Of a stretch of 64,000 nt of DNA, positions 43,444 to 53,780 are shown piece after piece. Origin of the DNA: Candidatus Zhuqueibacterota bacterium. Lineage in GTDB: Bacteria > Zhuqueibacterota > Zhuqueibacteria > Oceanimicrobiales > Oceanimicrobiaceae. The translations under genes were made by a program, and so were the position numbers. Every line of letters begins with the position of its first letter. Within the stretch, counting starts at the first letter, position 1. The stretch lies in assembly GCA_029262035.1 (NCBI GenBank), contig JAJDAE010000194.1, positions 1-64,000 on the forward strand, written 5' to 3'. The notes under the pieces were generated by a model, which was not told where the DNA came from, did no database searches, and saw only the letters and a program-made list of their open reading frames with translations.

Positions 43444-44250
43444 TCAGGGCTGTACAATCCTAACTTCAGCTGATGAAAAAATTGAGGAGTTGTTGTCGGG
43501 AGTTAAGAGGCATAAGTTTCCGAAGGTATCCACTCCTTGATATTTGCCGGAAACAAGTTTGCCACCTGGAGTTGATAGTTCCACTTGTTGGTCTTTATGC
43601 AAACAATTTTCATCCCATTCAGTTAGAATTAAATTGAGATCTCCAGATAAAAAAATGAGATAATCATGTTCCAGTTGGTGTAAAACTTCAAGCAGCAATG
43701 TTTCCCGTTTTATGCGTTGGCCAGTTTCAGAATATAAAGACGAAGCTATAGAATTAATTTCTTTAGGAAAGTCATCACTTGTTTGTGTGACATTGATACC
43801 TATTCCAATGATTACATGATTTAACTTGGTTCCTTGAAAGACAGATTCCAGGAGAATCCCTGATATTTTTTTATCATTTAGAAAAATATCATTGGGCCAC
43901 TTTAATTGTGGGTGCACATTTAGAATAGTGATAATTGCCTTTCTAAGCGCATTACTTGCCAATAACGAAAGTAACCCCAGGTTCTCTGCCGGGGAATCAG
44001 GTTGCAGGACTACTGAAAACCATAGCCCCTTATAAGCAGGAGAAAGCCACTTACGCTCTTGTCTACCCTTGCCTTTTGTTTGAGTTTCTGCAACGATCAC
44101 AGTTCCGTTGTATTTTGAATTTGAAGCAAATTTTCTCGCTACTTCATTTGTGGATGTAACAGAATTAAAAAATAACATCTCCTGCCCGATTATTTTGCTA
44201 CTTAAGTTTTGCTTCAAATAATCAGAGTCTAATTTTCTATTTGGGTGCAT
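43444..44250 (-). CDS. birA: Biotin--[acetyl-CoA-carboxylase] ligase
   Basis: A 268-residue enzyme that makes biotinyl-AMP and attaches biotin to carrier lysines. The catalytic core is clear: STNEVARKF, the GKGRQERKW adenylate loop (about 60-68), LKWPNDIFLNDKKISGILLE (about 117-136) and GIGINVTQ. There is no N-terminal winged-helix domain, so it is a class I ligase and not a biotin-operon repressor. The C-terminal SH3-like domain ends the protein. It overlaps the end of xerD by 14 bases. Confidence 0.93.
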   Translation of the reverse strand: MHPNRKLDSDYLKQNLSSKIIGQEMLFFNSVTSTNEVARKFASNSKYNGTVIVAETQTKGKGRQERKWLSPAYKGLWFSVVLQPDSPAENLGLLSLLASNALRKAIITILNVHPQLKWPNDIFLNDKKISGILLESVFQGTKLNHVIIGIGINVTQTSDDFPKEINSIASSLYSETGQRIKRETLLLEVLHQLEHDYLIFLSGDLNLILTEWDENCLHKDQQVELSTPGGKLVSGKYQGVDTFGNLCLLTPDNNSSIFSSAEVRIVQP

Positions 44251-45154
44251 ACTTCTCTCGAGGATGAAAAGTTTTGTGTACTTCCTTCAGATAATCACGA
44301 TCAAGGTGAGTGTATATTTGAGTGGTTGTAATATCTGAATGGCCAAGCATTTCTTGCACCGCTCGTAAATCGGCGCCACCTTCTATAAGATGTGTGGCAA
44401 AAGAATGCCTGAATGTATGCGGAGAAACTTTCTTCTGAATTCCCGCCAAATTTACGTAATAATTGAGGATTTTCCAAAACCCCATTCTACTCAACCCGCC
44501 CCCTCTCATATTCAAAAAAAGAATACTTTTGCTTTTTAAAGGCCTGGCAATAACAGGTCGTGCTTTGGCGAGATAAAGTTCTACAAAATGAGTAGCCTGT
44601 CCGCCAATAGGGATAATCCTCTCTTTGTTACCCTTACCTGTGGCTCGGACGTAACTCTGTTCAAGAAAAAGATTTCTGGCTTCCATATTCAATAGTTCTG
44701 AGACACGAACACCAGTGGCATAAAGGAATTCAAGCATTGCGCGATCCCGCAATCCCTTTACTTCAGAAATATCTGGTAACTCAAGAATATTTTCAATTTC
44801 ATTTTGGTTCAATGCGGTGGGTAAATATTTGGTAAGTTTCGGAAAGTTTATTACACTGGCAGGATTTGAATCGCAATACCCTTCCTGCACAAGAAACTTA
44901 TGAAACATCCGAATTGATGTGAGTTTTCTCGCGCTACTGGATGGGGCTATTCCGTCATGCTGCAATTTACCGAGATACGAGAAAATATTTGAGGGGTGAA
45001 CTTCAGTTATTCTTGAAATTTTCAACTCTTGAATAAACCGGGAATAACTGCCAAGGTCTGAAGAATAAGAACTGATTGTGTTGGGAGAAGCGTTTCTTTC
45101 AATTTGAAGAAAGTTTATAAATTCAATGATTTCCGGAAAAGAAACATTAGCCAT
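44237..45154 (-). CDS. xerD: Tyrosine recombinase XerC/XerD
   Basis: A 305-residue site-specific recombinase that resolves chromosome dimers at dif. The N-terminal SAM-like domain covers about 1-105. The catalytic residues are all visible: R150 in GVRVSEL, K174 in TGKGNKER, H246 and R249 in HTFRH, H272 in LGHSDITTTQIYTHL, and nucleophile Y281. The length matches XerC/D, and no phage or integron genes lie nearby, so it is the housekeeping recombinase. XerC versus XerD cannot be fixed from one copy. It overlaps both neighbours by 8-14 bases. Confidence 0.9.
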   Translation of the reverse strand: MANVSFPEIIEFINFLQIERNASPNTISSYSSDLGSYSRFIQELKISRITEVHPSNIFSYLGKLQHDGIAPSSSARKLTSIRMFHKFLVQEGYCDSNPASVINFPKLTKYLPTALNQNEIENILELPDISEVKGLRDRAMLEFLYATGVRVSELLNMEARNLFLEQSYVRATGKGNKERIIPIGGQATHFVELYLAKARPVIARPLKSKSILFLNMRGGGLSRMGFWKILNYYVNLAGIQKKVSPHTFRHSFATHLIEGGADLRAVQEMLGHSDITTTQIYTHLDRDYLKEVHKTFHPREKYAPK

Positions 45155-45587
45155 TTGTTTCTGGAAGGATTCCTTCCGTTAACGACAATGCGATTCCGGA
45201 AAGCATAACTTCCGGACCCAGTTGCGTGAAATCTCCCGAAAGCAGACTAGAATTTACATTTGAATAGAGGGAACATCCGGCTTCTTTTTCAATCGTCAAC
45301 CCCGAAAGCCTGCCGTTATGTTCACCAACAAACGTGACTTCACCTAACATTTCGCTCACAACATAACCTGTACAAAAGTGTAGTTGTAAATGGGCATTGA
45401 GAGTATAGACGCTGATTAAATTGCCTTTCTCTTTGCCGATTTGAATGTCAGGATAAATTTCCAAAGACAACTTCCTGACCTCATCCTCTTTACTTTCCAC
45501 AGAAAATCTGAAGTTATTTCCCATATCCTTTGCTTCAGTGGCAAGTACAGATGAAATTTTATCGATGTCTTTTTTTGAAAATATCAC
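45147..45587 (-). CDS. Conserved-looking protein of unknown function
   Basis: A 146-residue soluble protein that I do not recognise. It starts MIFSKKDIDKISSVLATEAK and has an alternating hydrophobic, beta-rich centre (LISVYTLNAHLQLHFCTGYVV, EVTFVGEHNGRLSGLTIEKE), with no signal peptide or membrane helix. It overlaps the start of xerD by 8 bases, so it is probably translated in coupling with xerD and birA. Codon use looks like that of its neighbours. It could be an assembly or regulatory factor, but nothing in the sequence shows this. Confidence 0.6.
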   Translation of the reverse strand: MIFSKKDIDKISSVLATEAKDMGNNFRFSVESKEDEVRKLSLEIYPDIQIGKEKGNLISVYTLNAHLQLHFCTGYVVSEMLGEVTFVGEHNGRLSGLTIEKEAGCSLYSNVNSSLLSGDFTQLGPEVMLSGIALSLTEGILPETNG

Positions 45588-45626
45588 TGTATTTAGCTCC
45601 TGGTTAGTTTTGAGCCTAATTAACGT

Positions 45627-45641
45627 CCCAATCTAATTGGG
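45627..45641 (-). terminator. Small hairpin after csp
   Basis: CCCAAT (45627-45632) pairs with ATTGGG (45636-45641) around a three-base loop. It follows the csp stop but has no T-run, so it is only a weak terminator candidate. Confidence 0.3.
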
Positions 45642-45657
45642 TTCAACGCAATATTTG

Positions 45658-45858
45658 TTAAGCTTTGCCTACTTTGGTAGCCTGCAAACCTTTTTCTCCG
45701 GAGATACATTCAAACTCAACTTCAGCGCCTTCTTGTAAGGTTTTATATCCATCCATATCTATAACAGAAAAATGAACGAAGACATCACCGCCTCCCTCCT
45801 GCTCTATAAATCCAAACCCTTTTTGTTCATTAAACCATTTTACACGACCTTTGGCCAT
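45658..45858 (-). CDS. Cold-shock-domain protein (CspA family)
   Basis: A 66-residue single cold-shock domain: [20 protein letters not shown] includes RNP1 (KGFGFI), followed by DVFVHFS as RNP2. It binds single-stranded RNA or DNA and melts RNA structure. The leader is short, about 25 bases from its promoter, so it lacks the long cold-induced leader of E. coli cspA and may be constitutive. It is a one-gene transcript, between rpe upstream and the unknown gene downstream. Confidence 0.97.
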   Translation of the reverse strand: MAKGRVKWFNEQKGFGFIEQEGGGDVFVHFSVIDMDGYKTLQEGAEVEFECISGEKGLQATKVGKA

Positions 45859-45887
45859 AGTCTCCTCAAGAGATAAATTAGATAAAA

Positions 45888-45916
45888 AATATAGCTATAA
45901 TCAATAATTATGTCAA
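45888..45916 (-). promoter_or_regulatory. Sigma-70-type promoter of csp
   Basis: On the minus strand TTGACA (45916-45911), 17 bases, then TATATT (45893-45888). It has the same hexamers and spacing as the promoter at 7029, so this is a good model for the local consensus. Confidence 0.75.
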
Positions 45917-45933
45917 GAAGTTTCGATTGCAGT

Positions 45934-46593
45934 TCAGGCTTGCTGAGATGCATTTTTTATAGCAGTTAGTGCATCAGCAATATTCTTTTTACCAAAAATT
46001 GCCGAACCGGCTACCAGGACATTTGCACCGGCAGCAATGATCGACGGTGTAGTTTCCACATCAACACCACCATCAACTTCAAGGTTGATTTTCCGTTCAC
46101 TAATACTAATCATCTTAGATATTTTTTCGATTTTATTTAAAACTTCCGGTATGAATTTTTGTCCACCAAACCCGGGATTGACGCTCATTACAAGTACCAG
46201 GTCTATTTCGGTAAGAACGTTTTCGAGGTGATTGACAGGAGTCGCAGGGTTTAGTGCAACGCCTACCTTTACATTGTGACTTTTAATTAATTGAACAGTT
46301 CGATGCAGATGTGGTGTGGCTTCAGAATGAACAGTGACTTGATCTGCACCTGCCTTAACAAAATCTGCGACATACTTATCCGGGTCAGATATCATTAAAT
46401 GTACGTCTAAAAATAGATTGGTAATTTTGTTGACTGCATCGACAATCATTGGCCCGAAGGAGATATTTGGGACAAAATGCCCATCCATAATATCCAAGTG
46501 GAACCAGTCTGCGCCGGCCTTTTCAGCTTCCTGAATCTGTTTTTTTAAAATTGAAAAGTCGGCAGCAAGTATTGAGGGGGCGATTATTGGCAT
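45934..46593 (-). CDS. rpe: Ribulose-phosphate 3-epimerase
   Basis: A 219-residue TIM-barrel enzyme that interconverts ribulose-5-phosphate and xylulose-5-phosphate in the pentose-phosphate pathway. The signatures are complete: IAPSILAADFS, WFHLDIMDGHFVPNISFGP (metal-binding His/Asp), VHLMISDPDKY, LVMSVNPGFGGQKF and LEVDGGV. The length is normal. It is the last gene of a long minus-strand run from radA and lies six bases after the PASTA protein gene. Confidence 0.97.
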   Translation of the reverse strand: MPIIAPSILAADFSILKKQIQEAEKAGADWFHLDIMDGHFVPNISFGPMIVDAVNKITNLFLDVHLMISDPDKYVADFVKAGADQVTVHSEATPHLHRTVQLIKSHNVKVGVALNPATPVNHLENVLTEIDLVLVMSVNPGFGGQKFIPEVLNKIEKISKMISISERKINLEVDGGVDVETTPSIIAAGANVLVAGSAIFGKKNIADALTAIKNASQQA

Positions 46594-46599
46594 TTTTTA

Positions 46600-47358
46600 T
46601 TATTCAGGTAAAGTTAATACAGTGACCATTAAATTGACTTCAGCACCATGTTCAGTTATTGTGCCGGCATTTATAGACTGTTGAATAACGGTTTGAGGTA
46701 GAAATTCATCACTAATTTTATAGGTGATTCGCCCTACTCGAAAACCGGCTTTCTGGATTTCCCGCTTTACAGTTTCTATTGTTTTTCCGATCACAAAAGG
46801 CATGGTCGCATTTTCCTTTGGTTCACCCAAACTAACAATTAAATCAATTTCAGAATTGATTTTAATAAAAGATTTTTTAGCAGGTGATTGTTCAATCACA
46901 ATATCTGCAACTTCATTTACAACATATTGATAATCAACCTGGCCTAATCGCAGACTATAACTCTTTATAATTTCTTTAGCATTGTTTTCAGATAAGCCGA
47001 CCAAATTTGGCACCTGAACATCCTTTTCTCCAACGCTGATGGTTAGATAAACTCGCCTCCCTTTTTTCACCAGGCGGTTGCCGCTTGGATTTTGTTCGAC
47101 AACATATCCAAAAGGCAGATTGGCATCATATTTTTCCCCGCCTTTAACAGCTTTAAGTCCTTGCTGTTCAAGAATGTCTTTGGCGGTCTCATATCTTTGT
47201 GCGATGAGATTTGGAACGGTTAAAGCCTCGCCATGTTTTGTGTACCATGGCATTAAAATCTGATCGAACAATAAAACGATGGATAAAACAGCCAAAAAAA
47301 TCGCTACTATAATAATTATTCGGTCACGCGTAAAAATTTTATTTAGCAGATCTTTCAT
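46600..47358 (-). CDS. Membrane protein with three PASTA domains
   Basis: A 252-residue protein with one N-terminal membrane helix (about 13-32) and then three PASTA repeats outside the membrane. Each repeat has the VPNL(I/V)G-type start and a GxVxxQxPxxG-like turn (for example VPNLIAQRYETAKDIL and VPNLVGLSENNAKEII). PASTA domains bind muropeptides or penicillin-like structures. There is no kinase domain, unlike PknB/PrkC, so it is a stand-alone sensor or anchor. It sits between rsmB and rpe. Confidence 0.85.
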   Translation of the reverse strand: MKDLLNKIFTRDRIIIIVAIFLAVLSIVLLFDQILMPWYTKHGEALTVPNLIAQRYETAKDILEQQGLKAVKGGEKYDANLPFGYVVEQNPSGNRLVKKGRRVYLTISVGEKDVQVPNLVGLSENNAKEIIKSYSLRLGQVDYQYVVNEVADIVIEQSPAKKSFIKINSEIDLIVSLGEPKENATMPFVIGKTIETVKREIQKAGFRVGRITYKISDEFLPQTVIQQSINAGTITEHGAEVNLMVTVLTLPE

Positions 47359-47378
47359 GTGTGATTATATTTTCCTTA

Positions 47379-48713
47379 TTAATTTTGCTTTATCAACCTT
47401 GCAGAAAAACTTCCGTCTATATTGCGCTCAAATGGCAATGTGCGCCAAAATCCATCATCATTTTTGAATTCTTTGTTTAAAATACATTCGGTATCATTTT
47501 TGAAATGAGGGTTTATATTCAAAAATGAATTGATTAAATCGCTTGTTTCCTCTTTTTCCAGCGTGCAGGTACTATACACCAGTACGCCGCCATCAGTAAG
47601 AAGATTACCCGCATTTATTAATAAATCAAGTTGAACTTTTTGAATATTTAAAATATCTGAATAAGTCCTTTTCCACCTTAAATCACTTCTTCTTGCGAGA
47701 ACCCCAAGACCGGAACAAGGTGCATCCAGTAAAATCTTATCGACTTTTTCAAACTTCACAGTTCGTGAATCTGCATTTATCGGCTGTACGGATTTAAGGC
47801 CAAGCCGTTCAATATTCTGCTTAACAAGAGCGAGGCGATCTGCTTGTGCGTCAACTGCTAAAATAGTGCCCTCATCCTCTATTAAATTTGCCAAATAACA
47901 GGTCTTGCCGCCGGGAGCTGCACACATATCCAGAATGGTGTCGCCTTTTTGCGGGGCAAGTAATATTGGCGGTAAAGCAGTGCTATCATCCTGAATAGTA
48001 AACAAACCACTCTTAAACAGCGATGTTTTTGAAATTTCCCGGGATTTTTCCACATTTAGAAAGTCTTTAAAATTCTCTGAAGCGGAAACTGAGTAACCGG
48101 CTGTGCTCAATTCTTTTTGAATAAAATCAACCGAGGTTTTGGCGGTGTTCACTCGAATGGAAATTACCGGACGTTTGTTGTTATATTCACAATATTTACG
48201 GGTATTTTCCACACCGTAGGTTTTTAACCAGCGCTGGATCATCCATTCCGGATGCGAGTATTTAATCGAAATTGCTGAACTTGAATCACCTTCCAACTCA
48301 GGATTTTTAGCATCATTCTCATTTTTTAGGTAATTTCGTAGAACTGCATTTACCAATCGACCCCAAGGTGCCCCACCTTTTTTCTTGGCAATATCAACAC
48401 CCTGCGAAACCGCTGCGTAGTCAGGTATTTTATTTGTAAAAATAATTTGGTAGAGGCTTACCTCAAGAATATTTTTTAGCATTTTGGGACTTTTATTAAA
48501 ATTTCCACGAAAAAGGCGTTTTAAATTCCAATCCAAATAACCTTTCCAGCGAAGAGTTCCATTGACTAACTCCACAAATAAAGCTCTGTCGTCAGACTTT
48601 AAACTGGAGGTATTAAGGATGCTATCGATCACACTGTCGATATAATTCCCTGGCTTTTGTCCCAAGACCAATGCTTCAACTGCCAAAAGGCGAACCGATT
48701 TATTCTGAGCCAA
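47379..48713 (-). CDS. rsmB: 16S rRNA m5C967 methyltransferase RsmB
   Basis: A 444-residue protein with an N-terminal NusB-like helical domain (about 1-140). A Rossmann SAM-methyltransferase follows: LDMCAAPGGKTCYLANLI (motif I, about 259-276), LLDAPCSGLGVLARRSDLRW (motif IV with its Cys) and VYSTCTLEKEET (motif VI with the catalytic Cys). It methylates C967 of 16S rRNA. The length is normal. Its start overlaps the fmt end by 14 bases. Confidence 0.93.
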   Translation of the reverse strand: MAQNKSVRLLAVEALVLGQKPGNYIDSVIDSILNTSSLKSDDRALFVELVNGTLRWKGYLDWNLKRLFRGNFNKSPKMLKNILEVSLYQIIFTNKIPDYAAVSQGVDIAKKKGGAPWGRLVNAVLRNYLKNENDAKNPELEGDSSSAISIKYSHPEWMIQRWLKTYGVENTRKYCEYNNKRPVISIRVNTAKTSVDFIQKELSTAGYSVSASENFKDFLNVEKSREISKTSLFKSGLFTIQDDSTALPPILLAPQKGDTILDMCAAPGGKTCYLANLIEDEGTILAVDAQADRLALVKQNIERLGLKSVQPINADSRTVKFEKVDKILLDAPCSGLGVLARRSDLRWKRTYSDILNIQKVQLDLLINAGNLLTDGGVLVYSTCTLEKEETSDLINSFLNINPHFKNDTECILNKEFKNDDGFWRTLPFERNIDGSFSARLIKQN

Positions 48714-49638
48714 AACGTACTCCTGGTTTCACCTGGTATCCACGCAAGAATTCACCTGCCGACATTTTCCGTTTGCCTTCCGGTTGCAGAGTTTCAATTT
48801 TTAGGCCGCCATCTCCGGTCGCGATAATTAATGTGCCTGCCTTCGAATCAGCTTCTATAATTTCTCCGGGCTGTCCTGAAATAGAGTTTTCAAAAACATT
48901 CTCAACTTCAAAAAACTTGACTATCTTCTTATTTAGAAAGGAGTAGACGCCTGGTCTGGGAGCAAGCCCGCGAACTAAGTTCCTGATCTCGCTACTTGCC
49001 TTTTGCCAGTTAATATTCCCAAGCTCTCGGGTCAATTTAGGGGCTTTAGTTATATCCCCAATTTGTTTGCTCGCAACTATTGAGCTTTTCCCGATGCCGG
49101 TAACAGTCTCTAAAAGCAATGCAGCACCAACTTCAGCTAATTTGTTATGTAACGCACCGGCGGTATCTTCATTATTTATAAGTACTTTTTGTTGAAGAAG
49201 AAGATTCCCGGCGTCAATCTCTTTGTTTATGAAAATGGTTGACACACCTGTCTCCGTTTCGCCATTTATAATTGCCCAATTAATCGGCGCTGCGCCCCGG
49301 TATTTTGGTAATAGTGACGAATGCAAATTAACTGTTCCTTTAGGAGGCATTGAGAAAACTTCCTCCGGCAAAATGCGAAAAGCAACAACCACGAAAACAT
49401 CGGCATTCAAGCTTGATAATTGCTCCCTAAAATGAACGTCCGTCATCATATCTGGTTGCAATACTGCCAGGTTATGATTTAACGCATATTCCTTAACCGG
49501 AGAATGCCTAACCTTTTGACCACGCCCGGCAGGTTTATCCGGTACAGTCACAACCGACATGATCTCATGATTGCTTTTGTTTAAAATTTCAAGGCTGGGA
49601 ACTGCGAAAGATGGCGTTCCCATAAACACAACTTTCAT
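48700..49638 (-). CDS. fmt: Methionyl-tRNA formyltransferase
   Basis: A 312-residue enzyme that formylates the methionine of initiator tRNA. Typical segments: MKVVFMGTPSFAVPSLEIL, PDKPAGRGQKV, LNADVFVVVAFRILP and NLHSSLLPKYRGAAPINWAI, which holds the catalytic Asn/His, and a C-terminal beta-barrel tail. It lies between def and rsmB, the classical def-fmt-rsmB order. The initiator tRNA itself is in the window at 3998. Confidence 0.97.
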   Translation of the reverse strand: MKVVFMGTPSFAVPSLEILNKSNHEIMSVVTVPDKPAGRGQKVRHSPVKEYALNHNLAVLQPDMMTDVHFREQLSSLNADVFVVVAFRILPEEVFSMPPKGTVNLHSSLLPKYRGAAPINWAIINGETETGVSTIFINKEIDAGNLLLQQKVLINNEDTAGALHNKLAEVGAALLLETVTGIGKSSIVASKQIGDITKAPKLTRELGNINWQKASSEIRNLVRGLAPRPGVYSFLNKKIVKFFEVENVFENSISGQPGEIIEADSKAGTLIIATGDGGLKIETLQPEGKRKMSAGEFLRGYQVKPGVRFGSE

Positions 49639-49643
49639 AAGTT

Positions 49644-50153
49644 CTAATTGCTTCCGGATGCGATGTTCTTGAGCTTTTTTGAGAGCAGCCTTCTTTTCAT
49701 TGGACTGATTTTATCGATAAAGAGTACTCCGTTCAGGTGGTCCACTTCATGTTGCATGACACGAGCGAGCATGCCGCTCATTTGCTCATCATGCTCAAGC
49801 CCGTCTATATCTGTATATTTAATTTTTATGGTCTCAGGCCGCTTGACATCTTCACGAATATCAGGGATACTAAGACATCCTTCCTCCATACTGCTCTCAC
49901 CCTCATCATCATAAATAACGGGGTTGATAAATGCCTCCGGTTCTGCACCCTCCTCGATATGGTCGGTGTTTATTACAAGGAGAGAAATAGTTTGCGCCAC
50001 TTGTGGGGCTGCCAACCCAATACCTTCAGCATCAATCATGGTTTCAATCATATCTTCGATTAATTTCCGGATCTCATCATCGATTTTTTCGACCTTTTGA
50101 GATTTCACTCTCAGATATGGATGACCATAATTAATTATTTTCCTGATAGCCAT
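49644..50153 (-). CDS. def: Peptide deformylase
   Basis: A 169-residue metalloenzyme that removes the formyl group from new proteins. All three family motifs are present: GIGLAAPQV (about 43-51), EGCLSIP (with the metal-binding Cys) and QHEVDHLNG (two metal His and catalytic Glu). The length is normal. It lies five bases before fmt and three after yajC, so it is part of the same operon. Confidence 0.97.
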   Translation of the reverse strand: MAIRKIINYGHPYLRVKSQKVEKIDDEIRKLIEDMIETMIDAEGIGLAAPQVAQTISLLVINTDHIEEGAEPEAFINPVIYDDEGESSMEEGCLSIPDIREDVKRPETIKIKYTDIDGLEHDEQMSGMLARVMQHEVDHLNGVLFIDKISPMKRRLLSKKLKNIASGSN

Positions 50154-50156
50154 TGA

Positions 50157-50468
50157 TTAATCTAATTTTTTTGCAATTGAACTTCGGCTTAATTCAACTT
50201 TGACGTTCTTATCAATTTCAACAACTAATATGGCGTCTTTCTCCTTAACCCCAACAACTGTCCCATAAATACCTCCGGCAGTAATAACTTTGTCGCCTTT
50301 GGTGATTTCACTAATCATTTTTTGTTGTTCTTTCTGCTTTTTTGCTTGCGGTCGAAAAATTAAAAAGTACATGATTGCAAAAATAAGGATCATCGGCATA
50401 AATAGTCCGAGAGAACCGCCAATGCCTTCAGCTTGTAAAAATATTGATGTAAGAAATATGTGAGTCAC
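50157..50468 (-). CDS. yajC: Sec-translocase accessory subunit YajC
   Basis: A 103-residue protein with one membrane helix (about 18-40, followed by YFLIFRPQAKKQKEQQ) and a small cytoplasmic domain (ITKGDKVITAGGIYGTVVGV). YajC binds SecDF in the inner membrane. It sits directly after tgt, the usual place in many bacteria, although secD and secF are not in the window. Confidence 0.95.
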   Translation of the reverse strand: MTHIFLTSIFLQAEGIGGSLGLFMPMILIFAIMYFLIFRPQAKKQKEQQKMISEITKGDKVITAGGIYGTVVGVKEKDAILVVEIDKNVKVELSRSSIAKKLD

Positions 50469-50484
50469 TTCTTCCTCCGTTCAG

Positions 50485-53000
<2,516 letters not shown>

Positions 53001-53020
53001 ATGTTAAAAAATCAAGTGTA

Positions 53021-53049
53021 AAACTATCAAAAAAAGTGTATAAAGTCAA
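53021..53049 (-). promoter_or_regulatory. Probable sigma-70-type promoter of the radA operon
   Basis: Minus strand TTGACT (53049-53044), 17 bases, then TAGTTT (53026-53021). It is divergent from, and separate from, the plus-strand promoter at 53059. Confidence 0.5.
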
Positions 53050-53058
53050 GGTATTTTG

Positions 53059-53088
53059 TTGACACAGATTACTATATTTTCATACATT
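53059..53088 (+). promoter_or_regulatory. Probable sigma-70-type promoter of the small lipoprotein gene
   Basis: TTGACA (53059-53064), 18 bases, then TACATT (53083-53088). The start would be near 53095, about 30 bases before ATG 53124. Confidence 0.55.
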
Positions 53089-53123
53089 TAGCTCAGAATT
53101 ATCATTTTAAAACGGGACTTAAG

Positions 53124-53474
53124 ATGCGTCCGATTTCTATAATTATTTTGACTTGTTTAATTACCACAGCCTGTGAAGAAAAACCAGTACAACAAAGTAC
53201 CGGTAAACTTCCTCAATTCTACAAAGAATTGATTTTAGCTTCCATTGATTCAGCGAAGCTTGATACAAATTTCCTTAAATCTACGTTAGACAGTATGCAA
53301 CTTGGCAAATCTGAATTTGATGTTGTTTTGAAACAAGCCCACGAAAACCCCGAAGTATGGATAGCTGCGTTAGACAGCATTCTAAAAAAACTTAAAGGGG
53401 AGCAAGGCCAAGAAATAAAAAAAAGAGCGCTGTTCCAAAACAAGACACCTGTTTCATTGCCAACCAAGGATTAA
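53124..53474 (+). CDS. Small lipoprotein of unknown function
   Basis: A 116-residue protein with a lipoprotein signal peptide (lipobox ITTAC, Cys 17). The mature part is about 100 residues of amphipathic helices (YKELILASIDSAKLD, FDVVLKQAHENPEVWIAALDSILKKL) and a polar tail. It resembles the small helical lipoproteins common in FCB bacteria, but I do not recognise a family. It stands alone between divergent radA and a candidate RNA region. Confidence 0.7.
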   Translation: MRPISIIILTCLITTACEEKPVQQSTGKLPQFYKELILASIDSAKLDTNFLKSTLDSMQLGKSEFDVVLKQAHENPEVWIAALDSILKKLKGEQGQEIKKRALFQNKTPVSLPTKD

Positions 53475-53672
53475 TTGGTTTTCTTCCACCTCACAATAAG
53501 GATCAGGCAGGAATAAGTCCTTTTTATATATGTGTTTCAGAATGGCACTCATTTTGCTATGGAAGTGACCGTTCTACGATTCACGGAAACATGGATGTTT
53601 CGAGGCTCTGATTGATTTACCTACCCAAAGTTATCAGTTTAAGTCAAAAAAGGATTTAATAGATCTAGAATT
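53475..53672. other. Non-coding stretch before the candidate RNA
   Basis: No gene is visible. One hairpin, GAAACAT-GG-ATGTTTC, occurs at about 53587-53602. This part may belong to the same transcript as the paired helices downstream or be the 3' region of the lipoprotein gene. Confidence 0.4.
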
Positions 53673-53780
53673 TTGATCTCCACTCCAACCCTTCGGCATA
53701 GCATCTTGCGGAGATCAATCACCCCGGGGACTGGCAGACCACTGAGCGCTTGCAACTTTGATTAGCCAGTCCCTATTTTT
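53673..53780 (+). ncRNA. Candidate two-hairpin RNA ending in a T-run
   Basis: TTGATCTCC (53673-53681) pairs exactly with GGAGATCAA (53710-53718). Eight bases later GGGACTGGC (53727-53735) pairs exactly with GCCAGTCCC (53765-53773), followed by TATTTTTT. Both helices have nine pairs with loops of 28-29 bases, and the T-run marks plus-strand transcription. It may be an independent small RNA or the elaborate 3' end of the lipoprotein transcript. It ends where hisS, on the other strand, begins its stop. Confidence 0.5.

Noticed and set aside
44237-45154. A mobile-element integrase call for the tyrosine recombinase.
   Set aside because: Its length and motifs match XerC/XerD, and no phage, integron or attachment-site features are nearby.
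46600-47358. PknB-type serine/threonine kinase for the PASTA protein.
   Set aside because: There is only a short cytoplasmic start before the membrane helix and no kinase domain in or next to the gene.
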